DNA of 48,289 nt from an uncultured Agathobacter sp. GTDB lineage: Bacteria > Bacillota > Clostridia > Lachnospirales > Lachnospiraceae. The stretch lies in the NCBI GenBank assembly GCA_934358675.1, contig CAKRKX010000006.1, forward strand, positions 1 through 48,289, in the 5' to 3' direction. Below the pieces are notes generated by a model. The model saw nothing but the letters and a program-made list of their open reading frames with translations. It had not been told where the DNA came from and did no database searches. The position numbers and the translations under genes are program-made. How positions within the stretch are numbered: the stretch's first letter is position 1; each line of letters starts with the position of its first letter. This document shows, piece after piece, positions 33,921 to 41,987 of this stretch.

Positions 33921-34637
33921 TTATACTTCCTGTCCCTCAAATTTGCCATCCAGATAGTCGAGAATCCGTTCATAATCATCGAAGTAATCAATCTCCGACC
34001 AGAAGATTCCCCTGACATCAATCGTGTGTATATCCTCCTGCTCCGTCAGAGAATATAATACGTTCTCCCACCACAGGTCATGTTGCTGCGAATAGATCAG
34101 CTTGTCCATCTGTGTAACGAATTTCGAGTTGAAGTTCTTATCGATTTTCGCCAATCCGACATATTCACAGTTGCGCTCCGAACGCGGAAGATCCTTTCCG
34201 TATTTCTTCACGCAGCCATTGATCACCTGGAAGAAATAATCGCCCACCTCGATACGTCCGGTATCCATTGCCATAACAACTTCATTCTTGTCTGCAAGCA
34301 TTTTGTGGAGCAGCTCCTTAGAGAAATACACGTCTGCATTCATAATAAGCATATCATCATTCATCTCATTTTTGGCAAACCACAGACTTGCAATACTATT
34401 CGTGACATCATAAAACGGATTAAAATAGTATTTTACCGCAAGCCCCTCCAGCGCGGTTTCGACATCTTCCCGGCGGTATCCGACACAGACAATCACTTCC
34501 ATCCCTTCATCCAGAAGCATCTGCGCGGTATGCCGGATCAGCGGAAGCCCGTTGATCGGCAGTGTACTTTTCGGCACATCCTGCACCATACGCGATATGC
34601 GGGTTCCCCTTCCCGCTGCTAATAAGATTGCCTTCAT
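33921..34637 (-). CDS. LicC-like nucleotidyltransferase
   Basis: The 238-residue protein starts MKAILLAAGRGTRISRMVQD, the NTP_transferase loop, with DVPKSTLPINGLPL and the metal-site segment MLIMNADVYFSKEL. It resembles CTP:phosphocholine cytidylyltransferase (LicC) and similar CTP-dependent enzymes. With the HisC-like and LicD genes that follow at once, it probably activates a small phosphorylated amine or amino acid as a CDP derivative. AAAGGAGGAG gives it a very strong ribosome site. It is the first gene after the flagellar-type promoter at 34743-34769. Confidence 0.85.
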   Translation of the reverse strand: MKAILLAAGRGTRISRMVQDVPKSTLPINGLPLIRHTAQMLLDEGMEVIVCVGYRREDVETALEGLAVKYYFNPFYDVTNSIASLWFAKNEMNDDMLIMNADVYFSKELLHKMLADKNEVVMAMDTGRIEVGDYFFQVINGCVKKYGKDLPRSERNCEYVGLAKIDKNFNSKFVTQMDKLIYSQQHDLWWENVLYSLTEQEDIHTIDVRGIFWSEIDYFDDYERILDYLDGKFEGQEV

Positions 34638-34660
34638 CCCGCTCCTCCTTTATGTAAAGA

Positions 34661-34685
34661 AGCCGCGCATCTGCGATGCACGGCT
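34661..34685 (-). promoter_or_regulatory. GC-rich leader hairpin before the glycan cluster
   Basis: On the transcript AGCCGTGCATC pairs with GATGCGCGGCT (34675-34685/34661-34671) over 11 positions including one U-G, around GCA. TTCTTTACAT follows. The hairpin is immediately upstream of the AAAGGAGGAG site, so it may act as an attenuator or mRNA stabiliser. Confidence 0.5.
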
Positions 34686-34742
34686 ATCTGTTCGTCTCGT
34701 TATAAGCGATTCCCTTCGCACCCCGATTCCACTATAACATAT

Positions 34743-34769
34743 ATATCGGTTTGTTGTCGAATTACTTAA
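34743..34769 (-). promoter_or_regulatory. Sigma-28-type (flagellar) promoter of the glycan cluster
   Basis: On the minus strand TTAA (34766-34769), a 15-base spacer and ACCGATAT (34743-34750). The surrounding bases GGGTTAAGTAAT match the flagellin 1 promoter exactly (GGGGTTAAGTAAT). It begins just after the stop codon of the tandem glycosyltransferase gene and gives a leader of about 95 bases. Confidence 0.8.
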
Positions 34770-34772
34770 CCC

Positions 34773-36401
34773 TTATTCTGTTGTTTTCAATTGTTTTTCA
34801 AGTTCGTCAAGTTCCGCATCATCCGGCAGCATGTGCCTGATTTGGGCAATTACATTTCCCGCCTGTTCCCTCATTCCGTTTGCGATCAATAAGCGGATCT
34901 GCTCCTTAACCTGTTGCGCAAGCTGTTGCAGCTCCTCCGTTTCTTTGTCCGAGCCGGCATCTGCTGGTTCCTTGACTGACTCCGGCAGTGCAACCGCGAT
35001 CAGGTGCATGATCCGGTTCATATCCTGCCCGTTGGCTTCACACTCCTGTATCTTTCCGCAGAAGTATTCCCACAAAGCACCCTGGGCATACATCATGCGG
35101 AGCACTCCGGCAAATGCCGCATATGCCGGATCCTCCGGCTGCATACGATACGCAAGATTGTTCATCGCAGAAATCAGTATGTCTGCAATCTCCTCAAAAA
35201 CATACACATGCATTTCATTCCAGCACAGCTTATCCACATATTTTTGCAAATAGTCGATACGTTTCAACTTCAATCCATCACATATCAAAATCGAATAGAT
35301 TTCCTTCACTTTGATCGGATCAAAGCATTCCCCGACAAACGGCGCGATCTGCTGCCGATACAATTCCTCTTTATGTCCGCCGAAGTAACAATATTCTTCC
35401 AGATATTGTTCGGCAGATTGGATGGATGCGCGGAATTTTCCTTCCGCATCGGACAGCCGGCTCGCGCAAAGTCCCTGATAAAAGTTCGCTTTGGCAAGCA
35501 TCTCTTGCAGGAAAGCCCGGCAAAGTCTGGTATTGTGCTGATCCTTTGCAGCTTCCTCGCACAGTGCACCCATCTTTGCATAGTCATGCCTTCCATCCGC
35601 AGCCAGAATCTGCGCCGCATAAAAGCTTCCAATACACAACGCAATCTCCGTTTCGTTCCATTCCGATGCAGCCTGCTCACGGATCATACGGATTCCGGCA
35701 CCGCCCAATTTCTCCATCCGGTCATAATCATCCATTGTACGATATTCCTGAAGAAGCTGCAGACGCCACCGCAGCTCCATCGGTTCTTCTTTGATCATTT
35801 GTTCCAAAAGAACCCGGTTTCTTTCAAAATGTGCCCGCTTCTTTTCCTCGTTTTCGTACACGTACCCATAATGTTCAACCCTTGCACACAAATTCTTGTG
35901 ATCCCCGGATATCGGTGCAAGGTATTCGTGTATTTTGCTTCGAAATCCCAGTTCAGGGGTTCTCTTTGCCATACGCCCGACACGGGTATCTGTATACTGG
36001 GATCCCTGCATATCCAGATAGTTTCTCTGCACATAGCTTGCACTGCCATATTCCCGGTAATTTCCACTTGTAAAGAAAGCGGTCAGATCCCCCACTTCTG
36101 AGAACCACTCATCGTCATCCAGATAGAGAAACCATTCTCCCTCTGCCATCCGCAGCGTTACATTTCTTGCCTTGGAGAAATCATTACACCAGGTAAAATC
36201 AGCGATCTTATCCGCATATTCTTCCAATATCCTGCGAACTTCCGGCGAACATCCCGTATCCAGAATAATCAGTTCACTCGGAACCGCTTTTCGGATCGCG
36301 GCCAGAGATCCGAGGCATTTTTCGATCGTATCCCTACGATCCGAGGCAAGTACCGCAATGGAAAGAATGATATTCTCTTTTGTCTTCAAGGTCTGTTGCA
36401 T
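34773..36401 (-). CDS. GT2 glycosyltransferase with helical/TPR-like C-terminal region, copy 4
   Basis: This 542-residue protein has an N-terminal GT2 domain (about 1-230): LSIAVLASDRRDTIEKCLGS, ILDTGCSPE, FTWCNDFSKARNVTL and the DxD site YLDDDEWFSE. The remainder is helical with TPR-like repeats and ends in a short coiled coil. It is the most divergent of four tandem paralogues (LASDRRD in place of LVSGRE). GGAGAACGTT precedes the ATG. The location, directly after two flagellin genes and flagellar promoters, suggests flagellin modification. Last gene of this group; no terminator follows before the next promoter. Confidence 0.8.
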   Translation of the reverse strand: MQQTLKTKENIILSIAVLASDRRDTIEKCLGSLAAIRKAVPSELIILDTGCSPEVRRILEEYADKIADFTWCNDFSKARNVTLRMAEGEWFLYLDDDEWFSEVGDLTAFFTSGNYREYGSASYVQRNYLDMQGSQYTDTRVGRMAKRTPELGFRSKIHEYLAPISGDHKNLCARVEHYGYVYENEEKKRAHFERNRVLLEQMIKEEPMELRWRLQLLQEYRTMDDYDRMEKLGGAGIRMIREQAASEWNETEIALCIGSFYAAQILAADGRHDYAKMGALCEEAAKDQHNTRLCRAFLQEMLAKANFYQGLCASRLSDAEGKFRASIQSAEQYLEEYCYFGGHKEELYRQQIAPFVGECFDPIKVKEIYSILICDGLKLKRIDYLQKYVDKLCWNEMHVYVFEEIADILISAMNNLAYRMQPEDPAYAAFAGVLRMMYAQGALWEYFCGKIQECEANGQDMNRIMHLIAVALPESVKEPADAGSDKETEELQQLAQQVKEQIRLLIANGMREQAGNVIAQIRHMLPDDAELDELEKQLKTTE

Positions 36402-36415
36402 AACGTTCTCCTCAA

Positions 36416-38239
36416 TCAGCCGATCTGTTTCTCCAGCTCAGTTTCCAGATAGATGAAATCTTCATCGTCAGGCATCATCCGGCGCAGCTGTTTTACAATT
36501 CCCAGTGCCTGTTCATACATGCCGCTTTCCGTCAATGTGATAACCTGCTGCTTGACCTCTGATGCCATCTTCTCCAGTTCTTCTTCTGCCTGCTGCTTTC
36601 CAATGTTTTCCTGCTTCCGGCCAATCAACTGTGCGAACACTTTTACAGTCTCACCCAGCTTTGGCCACGCAATGGCGGCCTGCCTGAGATTCTCTAATCT
36701 GCCGTTCCAATCCGTTTCCTCACATTCCAATGCTCTCTGAATCCAGACTGCGCCGCGGCAGGATTCCTCTACCATTTCCATATCGCCGGTGAACGCCTCA
36801 TCGGTATATACCCACTGCGCAAACTTAAGATTACAAGCCGCATATTCATACAGATATTGTTCAAGTTCCTCATAACTCTTTCCGTTTGCGCATACGGTAA
36901 TCATATCATTGACCGCCTTCGCATGGAAATAATCATAACGGATATTTTCCCTGGTCTGTATGCTTATCAGATTCATACGGACTTTATCCCACAATTCTTC
37001 CGAATGATAGGTCTCCAGCACCATTACCTGTGCCATCCACTGTGAAAACGGCAGATCAAGAAGCATTTGCTCCAACGGAAGGATATGTGCCTGCCCATAT
37101 GTCCAATATTCGTCTTCCATAAGGAGAAATTCTCCGTTATCCTTAAGCTTTGTCTCCAGCTCCTGTATGACTTCATCCGCTTTCTTTACATCCTTGACAA
37201 ACGGAATGCTCTCCTCAATAATCTGTTCCTGTTCACTTTTTTCCTGTTCATCATGCAGCCTGCAGTTTTCGATAAAACCGTTGCCACACTCTGCTAACTT
37301 CTCCTGCAATTCTTTTTCCTCGTCCGGTGTCAGATCCCGGTTCTTTTTCTCTTGCATCATCGCCTTGATCCAATAATAATACAAACTGTAATTCGTCTCG
37401 TAAGTATTTCGCTCATCCTGTATGAAAGCCGCACAATCCACCACTGCCTGATCCGGTTGACCGAGCCACAGAGCTGCAATCACTGCTGCCGCATAGAACG
37501 CTCCTCTGCATTGGTTTGCAAATGGTTCATCCACATCTTCTACCAGTTCAATTGCGGATAATGCATACATACGGAATTCGTCGGCAGCCAAAGGATCCGC
37601 ATATTCCTGCAGAATCTGAAGATACCATTTCATATTATTCGGTTCCGTCTCGATCAGTTTCTTTAAAATCTGCACATTCCGCTCCCGATGCGCGCGTCGG
37701 GCTTCCTCATCTGCGAATGCGTATCCGTAATGATGTACAAATGCATCAATTTTCTTGCATCTTCCTTTTACCGGTACCAGAGATTCATGCACGCTTCCTT
37801 CAAAATGCGTATCCGGTTCCAATTTGATCATACGGGCTACCCACTCATCCACATAAGAAGATCCGTCCGATTGCAAATAATTGCGAGCCTTGTATACCGC
37901 CTGCTGATAGTCTTGATATTCGCCGTTCTGAAAAAATGCAATAATTGGTGCAACATCCTCGAACCACTCATCGTCATCCAGAAACAGAAACCATTCCCCT
38001 GTTGCATGTTCAAGTCCCGCGTTACGCGCCTTGGCAAAATCGCCACACCACTTAAAACAAATATACTGATCCGCATAGTTTTCAAGCGGTTTCTGCCACG
38101 CTTCCGGACAACCGGTGTCGACAAGAATGACCTCTGTACGCAATGCGTCCCTTAGTTTTTTCAGGGAACGTAAACACTTTTCTGTTGTATCTTCTCTTCC
38201 GGAAACCAGAAGAGAGATCGTTAATAATTTGTCTGCCAT
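36416..38239 (-). CDS. GT2 glycosyltransferase with helical/TPR-like C-terminal region, copy 3
   Basis: The 607-residue protein has a GT2 domain of the same kind (LTISLLVSGREDTTEKCLRS, LVDTGCPE, CFKWCGDFAKARNAGL, FLDDDEWFED). It is followed by VARMIKLEPDTHFEGSVHE and a long acidic, helical second half including a Glu/Lys-rich stretch (KNRDLTPDEEKELQEKL) and a C-terminal segment IVKQLRRMMPDDEDF shared with its neighbours. The repeated C-terminal motif suggests a common interaction surface, perhaps for flagellin. It lies about 15 bases from the genes on each side. Confidence 0.8.
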   Translation of the reverse strand: MADKLLTISLLVSGREDTTEKCLRSLKKLRDALRTEVILVDTGCPEAWQKPLENYADQYICFKWCGDFAKARNAGLEHATGEWFLFLDDDEWFEDVAPIIAFFQNGEYQDYQQAVYKARNYLQSDGSSYVDEWVARMIKLEPDTHFEGSVHESLVPVKGRCKKIDAFVHHYGYAFADEEARRAHRERNVQILKKLIETEPNNMKWYLQILQEYADPLAADEFRMYALSAIELVEDVDEPFANQCRGAFYAAAVIAALWLGQPDQAVVDCAAFIQDERNTYETNYSLYYYWIKAMMQEKKNRDLTPDEEKELQEKLAECGNGFIENCRLHDEQEKSEQEQIIEESIPFVKDVKKADEVIQELETKLKDNGEFLLMEDEYWTYGQAHILPLEQMLLDLPFSQWMAQVMVLETYHSEELWDKVRMNLISIQTRENIRYDYFHAKAVNDMITVCANGKSYEELEQYLYEYAACNLKFAQWVYTDEAFTGDMEMVEESCRGAVWIQRALECEETDWNGRLENLRQAAIAWPKLGETVKVFAQLIGRKQENIGKQQAEEELEKMASEVKQQVITLTESGMYEQALGIVKQLRRMMPDDEDFIYLETELEKQIG

Positions 38240-38248
38240 CTTATTCTC

Positions 38249-40399
38249 CTACGCATTCTCAAGCATTGCCAGACGAATCTGCAGCGTCAGCTCCGCCAGT
38301 TTCAGGTCGTTCGGTTTCAGTTGCTTGAGCTGCCTTAAGACCTCCATCGCCGGCTCATATTGTTTCAACTGCACCAGCTTATGAATTTCTTCCAACACCC
38401 CGGCTTCCAGGCGCTTCATTTCTTCTTTCGCAGCCTCTTCTCTCCGCACAACTTCCCCGCCTAAGTCATTCATGTACAATTTCATGATGTCTGCCCATTC
38501 CGGATTCAAAAGAACCACTTCACGATACTTTTCCAACGCCCGCTTCATGTCCGTCACTTCAAGTGCAAGTGCCTCCTCGACACAGAATGCTACCTGACCG
38601 TAAAGAGGCAGAAGCTCCGGTTCCTCACGGATGATCTCCGATTTATAATACCGGCAGAGAAAACCGGTCGCCTTCTCTGCAAAGAATTGCAAGGCTTCCC
38701 GTTTCTTGCTATATTCCTGACGAACACTGTATAGCACTTCACTCTCAGCCATACAGGTGTCAAAATACGCATACCGTACGTTCTCAACGGTTCGCATCGT
38801 TTCAAACTCCAGCTTTTTTAAGATAATGTCCTGATAATCCGCATTCGACAGATACTGTATGAGATTGCTACACCATTTGTCATATGGGACAGCTAAGTAG
38901 TACGGTTCTGTTGCCACCCCGTATTGCTTCATGATTTCCGATATCTTTTCCGGTGTCAGAAATACATTCGAAGTGCTCTGCAGAAATTTCTGAAATTCTT
39001 CCGGCATAATTTTTGTATTTCCATCCATGCCGGCAACAAGAATTCTTGCATAATGCAGATACCACTGTGATCCTTCCAGCTTTGCCACAATCCGAAGGAG
39101 ATTTTCATATTTTCCCTTATCCTTTTCCTCCCATGCCTGTATCTCGATAAAGAACTTTGGCTGCACCACCGGATTGTTCCATGCCAGCTGCGCGATCTCA
39201 ATGAAGTCTTCTGTAGCCGGCATGGTTGCCATCGCTTCTGCCAATGCCGCCAGAAATCCATCAAACAGATACACTCTTGGCTTATCCCAGCCCATCTGTG
39301 CAACATACTTCTTAAGCTTTCGCGCATCTTTTCGTTTCAGTTCACAGGCACCGAGAATCGAATAGGCTCTCTGCTGCGGGAAAACGTCAAATGCCTCTCC
39401 CACCAGAAGAGAACTCCTTTGATTTGCCAGACGGATCTTATTTTTGCTCAATTCCTTCTTTACTTTAAAATAACGGTGAACACTGTCTTCCGCCTCGCTC
39501 CACTTTTCCATATCAAAGTAGACCGTCGCCTTACAAAGATACAGGTAAGCATGACACATCTCATTCATACGCGGATCCTGTAACCCGCGATCCGCAATTT
39601 TCAGGCTCTCTGCGTACTCTTTGAGAAATAGTCTGCCCTCTGCTGCCCCTGCATAAAAGGTTCCGACATCCCAATTATCGCGCTCATTATTCCGTTCCTT
39701 CGTAAACTCCAGACTTTCTTCCCCGAAGCTGCACATTTTAGCGTAGTCCTTGACGGAGCGGTATTCCTGCATCAGCTGCACACGCCAGCGAAGACGTTCC
39801 GGTTCTTCTTTGATCATTTCCAAAAGTAATGGTGCATTTCGATCAAAGTGTTTCTTCTTTGCTTCTGGAGTCTGAAAAATATATCCGGTATGATTGGCAA
39901 TCAATTCCAGATTGAATGCCTCGCCGCGTATCGGTGCCATATATTCATGGATCTTACTGTGAAAGCATGTGTCCGCATCCAGCTTGATCATGCGACTTGC
40001 CCAGAAATCATCATAATGAATAAAGTCCGCATCATAGTAATTTCTCTGGATATAATTGACACAGCCGTATTTTCTGTACTGCCCACTCTTAAAAAACTGA
40101 ATGAGCACTTCCGGGTTCTCAAACCACTCATCATCATCAATATACAGGAACCATTCTCCATGCGCCGCCTTCATGCCCACATTGCGTGCTGCAGCAAAAT
40201 CATCGCACCATGTAAACGGAATAATCTGATCCGTGTACTTTGTAAGTTGTTTTCGGAGCACTTCCGGGCATCCGGTATCAACCAGAATCAGTTCTGCATC
40301 TAGTCCCTCAAGGATCGGGACAAGGGAATCCAGACAACGGATCGTCGTGTCCCTTCCGCATACCAGCATTGAAATTGTCAATTTACATTTTGCCATCAT
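38249..40399 (-). CDS. GT2 glycosyltransferase with helical/TPR-like C-terminal region, copy 2
   Basis: This is the longest copy, 716 residues. The GT2 domain shows LTISMLVCGRDTTIRCLDSL, LVDTGCPEVL, FTWCDDFAAARNVGM and YIDDDEWFENPE. Next come SRMIKLDADTCFHSKIHEY and RLRWRVQLMQEYRS, which recur in the other copies, and then a large TPR-like helical region ending LKQLKPNDLKLAEL. Its start overlaps the previous stop (AAATGATG), with AGAGGAAC upstream; the ATG at 40396 is equally possible. Catalytic acids of the GT-A site look intact. Confidence 0.82.
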   Translation of the reverse strand: MMAKCKLTISMLVCGRDTTIRCLDSLVPILEGLDAELILVDTGCPEVLRKQLTKYTDQIIPFTWCDDFAAARNVGMKAAHGEWFLYIDDDEWFENPEVLIQFFKSGQYRKYGCVNYIQRNYYDADFIHYDDFWASRMIKLDADTCFHSKIHEYMAPIRGEAFNLELIANHTGYIFQTPEAKKKHFDRNAPLLLEMIKEEPERLRWRVQLMQEYRSVKDYAKMCSFGEESLEFTKERNNERDNWDVGTFYAGAAEGRLFLKEYAESLKIADRGLQDPRMNEMCHAYLYLCKATVYFDMEKWSEAEDSVHRYFKVKKELSKNKIRLANQRSSLLVGEAFDVFPQQRAYSILGACELKRKDARKLKKYVAQMGWDKPRVYLFDGFLAALAEAMATMPATEDFIEIAQLAWNNPVVQPKFFIEIQAWEEKDKGKYENLLRIVAKLEGSQWYLHYARILVAGMDGNTKIMPEEFQKFLQSTSNVFLTPEKISEIMKQYGVATEPYYLAVPYDKWCSNLIQYLSNADYQDIILKKLEFETMRTVENVRYAYFDTCMAESEVLYSVRQEYSKKREALQFFAEKATGFLCRYYKSEIIREEPELLPLYGQVAFCVEEALALEVTDMKRALEKYREVVLLNPEWADIMKLYMNDLGGEVVRREEAAKEEMKRLEAGVLEEIHKLVQLKQYEPAMEVLRQLKQLKPNDLKLAELTLQIRLAMLENA

Positions 40400-41853
40400 T
40401 TCGTTCCTCTCTCAATTTCCCCGATCAGTCCAAGTGCCCTCTGCGCGATATCTGGAAGACACAATGCATAGTCATCCAATATTTCCGGCTTATAATAACG
40501 CGTGAGTATTTTTGCCACCTGTTTATAATAGTTTTCTTTCATAAGCCCTCTTGTGACACGATCCTTTCGCTTCCAATCGTCTCTGCTTTCTTCTATCATC
40601 ATATCACAGAGGCGCTGATTCCCCCAGATCGTTCTCCATATCGTTTCTACATGCGATACTTCCGGATGTTCCATTAACACGTCCAACAGAACCGGCATCA
40701 GACGAGGATACGCATATACAACGTTTTGATTCCACTCAAGTTTCTGAAGGGATTGTCTTAGCTCTTCTGCATTTTCCTGCACCAAAGCGCACAGAATCCG
40801 GATCATATAGCCTTTCTTCTTATTGATGCTGTCGTAAGCGCTATCGACGATAAGTGCCTCCTGCCAGATTGCATACTGCTCTTCATCCGCTGCAAGCTCT
40901 TTTTCCAAGATAAAATACTTCTCAACGCATCTTTTTGCTGCGTTCCACTCTTGCTTTTCCGCACAGGCGACCGCTTCCTGCAGCATCAGATAGGCTTTGC
41001 CTAACGGACTGCAATCGTCACTTGCCAAAGCCTTCCGTGCCTCATCCATCGACTCTTCGGGACGTTGCTGCTCCAATACTGCTTCGGTCAGCCCCGCATA
41101 AAACGTCGCTGCCAGCCGCTTCATCAGTGGCTGCTCCCTATAATTTTCATTTTGTAATACCATTCTGCAGAATCGTTCCAATTGGTTCCATTCTTCTACG
41201 GAATAGTATTCCTGTACGAGCTGTACTGCCCATCGAAGCTGATCGGGTTCCTCTGCCATCATTTCTTTTAGCAACGGCACATTTCTTTCATACCGTTTTC
41301 TCCGGTCTGCCTCCGTCGCATATATATAACCTGTATGGTTTGCAACAGCCTTAATATTTTTTCCCTTACCATGTACCGGATCAAGATACTCGTGGATTCG
41401 GCTTCGAAAATGAACTTCATCGGTCAGACGGATCATCCGTGACACCCAGTTGTCAGTATAAACCCGATATTCCGGGTCAAAAAAGTTACGCTGCACATAA
41501 TTGGCATATCCGTATTCTTTGTATTCTCCGCTTGTGAAAAACGTTTCAATTGCCCCGGTATCTTCAAACCATTCGTCATCATCAATGTATAGAAACCATT
41601 CCCCGCGCGCCTGGCTGAGCCCTGCGTTTCGCGCCCTGGAGAAATCGTCGCACCAGACAAACGGAATGATCCGGTCCGCATAGCTGCGCAGTTGATCCAA
41701 AAATGTGCTACTGCAACCGGTATCAACCAGAATCAGCTCCGAAGCTACGGATTCCATCAGCGGATGCAAAGAATCCAGACAACGTAATGTTGTCTCTTCC
41801 CTTCCCGATACCAATAATGAAATTGTTAATACAATCGTTTTTTCTGTTTGCAT
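40396..41853 (-). CDS. GT2 glycosyltransferase with helical/TPR-like C-terminal region, copy 1
   Basis: The 485-residue protein begins MQTEKTIVLTISLLVSGREE and has LVDTGCSSTF, FVWCDDFSRARNAGL and YIDDDEWFED in its GT2 domain, then SRMIRLTDEVHFRSRIHEYLDP and a helical TPR-like half. I start it at 41853 by alignment with its three paralogues; the longer frame to 41973 would run into the upstream terminator. The ribosome site is weak (AAGAGAG). It is the first of four tandem genes and lies directly downstream of flagellin 1 and its terminator, behind a flagellar-type -10 element. Confidence 0.82.
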   Translation of the reverse strand: MQTEKTIVLTISLLVSGREETTLRCLDSLHPLMESVASELILVDTGCSSTFLDQLRSYADRIIPFVWCDDFSRARNAGLSQARGEWFLYIDDDEWFEDTGAIETFFTSGEYKEYGYANYVQRNFFDPEYRVYTDNWVSRMIRLTDEVHFRSRIHEYLDPVHGKGKNIKAVANHTGYIYATEADRRKRYERNVPLLKEMMAEEPDQLRWAVQLVQEYYSVEEWNQLERFCRMVLQNENYREQPLMKRLAATFYAGLTEAVLEQQRPEESMDEARKALASDDCSPLGKAYLMLQEAVACAEKQEWNAAKRCVEKYFILEKELAADEEQYAIWQEALIVDSAYDSINKKKGYMIRILCALVQENAEELRQSLQKLEWNQNVVYAYPRLMPVLLDVLMEHPEVSHVETIWRTIWGNQRLCDMMIEESRDDWKRKDRVTRGLMKENYYKQVAKILTRYYKPEILDDYALCLPDIAQRALGLIGEIERGTK

Positions 41854-41895
41854 TCCGTTTTCTCTCTTAACCAACTTCATCAGACTCTGTTTATT

Positions 41896-41923
41896 ATATC
41901 GGTATCTTTGCGCTCTTCCATTA
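41896..41923 (-). promoter_or_regulatory. Possible sigma-28-type promoter of the tandem glycosyltransferases
   Basis: On the minus strand the -10 reads ACCGATAT (41896-41903), as at 34743. The -35 is weaker: TAAT (41920-41923) at 16 bases rather than TAAA or TTAA at 15. It lies between the flagellin 1 terminator and the first glycosyltransferase gene, the right place for an operon promoter. Confidence 0.5.
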
Positions 41924-41934
41924 GTTTTGTACGC

Positions 41935-41967
41935 AAAAAGGGAAAGTGCCGAAACGCACTTTCCCTT
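41935..41967 (-). terminator. Terminator of flagellin gene 1
   Basis: AAGGGAAAGTGC and GCACTTTCCCTT form a perfect 12-base-pair stem (41938-41949/41956-41967) around a 6-base loop, with a T run on the minus strand (41935-41939). Confidence 0.9.
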
Positions 41968-41987
41968 GTACACGTTCTCTATAATAA

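Noticed and set aside
16194..34637. Capsule or O-antigen locus with flippase and polymerase
   Set aside because: No Wzx, Wzy, ABC exporter or undecaprenyl-phosphate glycosyl-1-phosphate transferase is visible, and the promoters are flagellar. A cytosolic protein-glycosylation role fits better.
35004..36101. 365-codon plus-strand open frame inside a glycosyltransferase gene
   Set aside because: It is antisense to an intact GT2 gene with conserved motifs. The translation has unusual His/Cys/Arg content and no recognisable domain.
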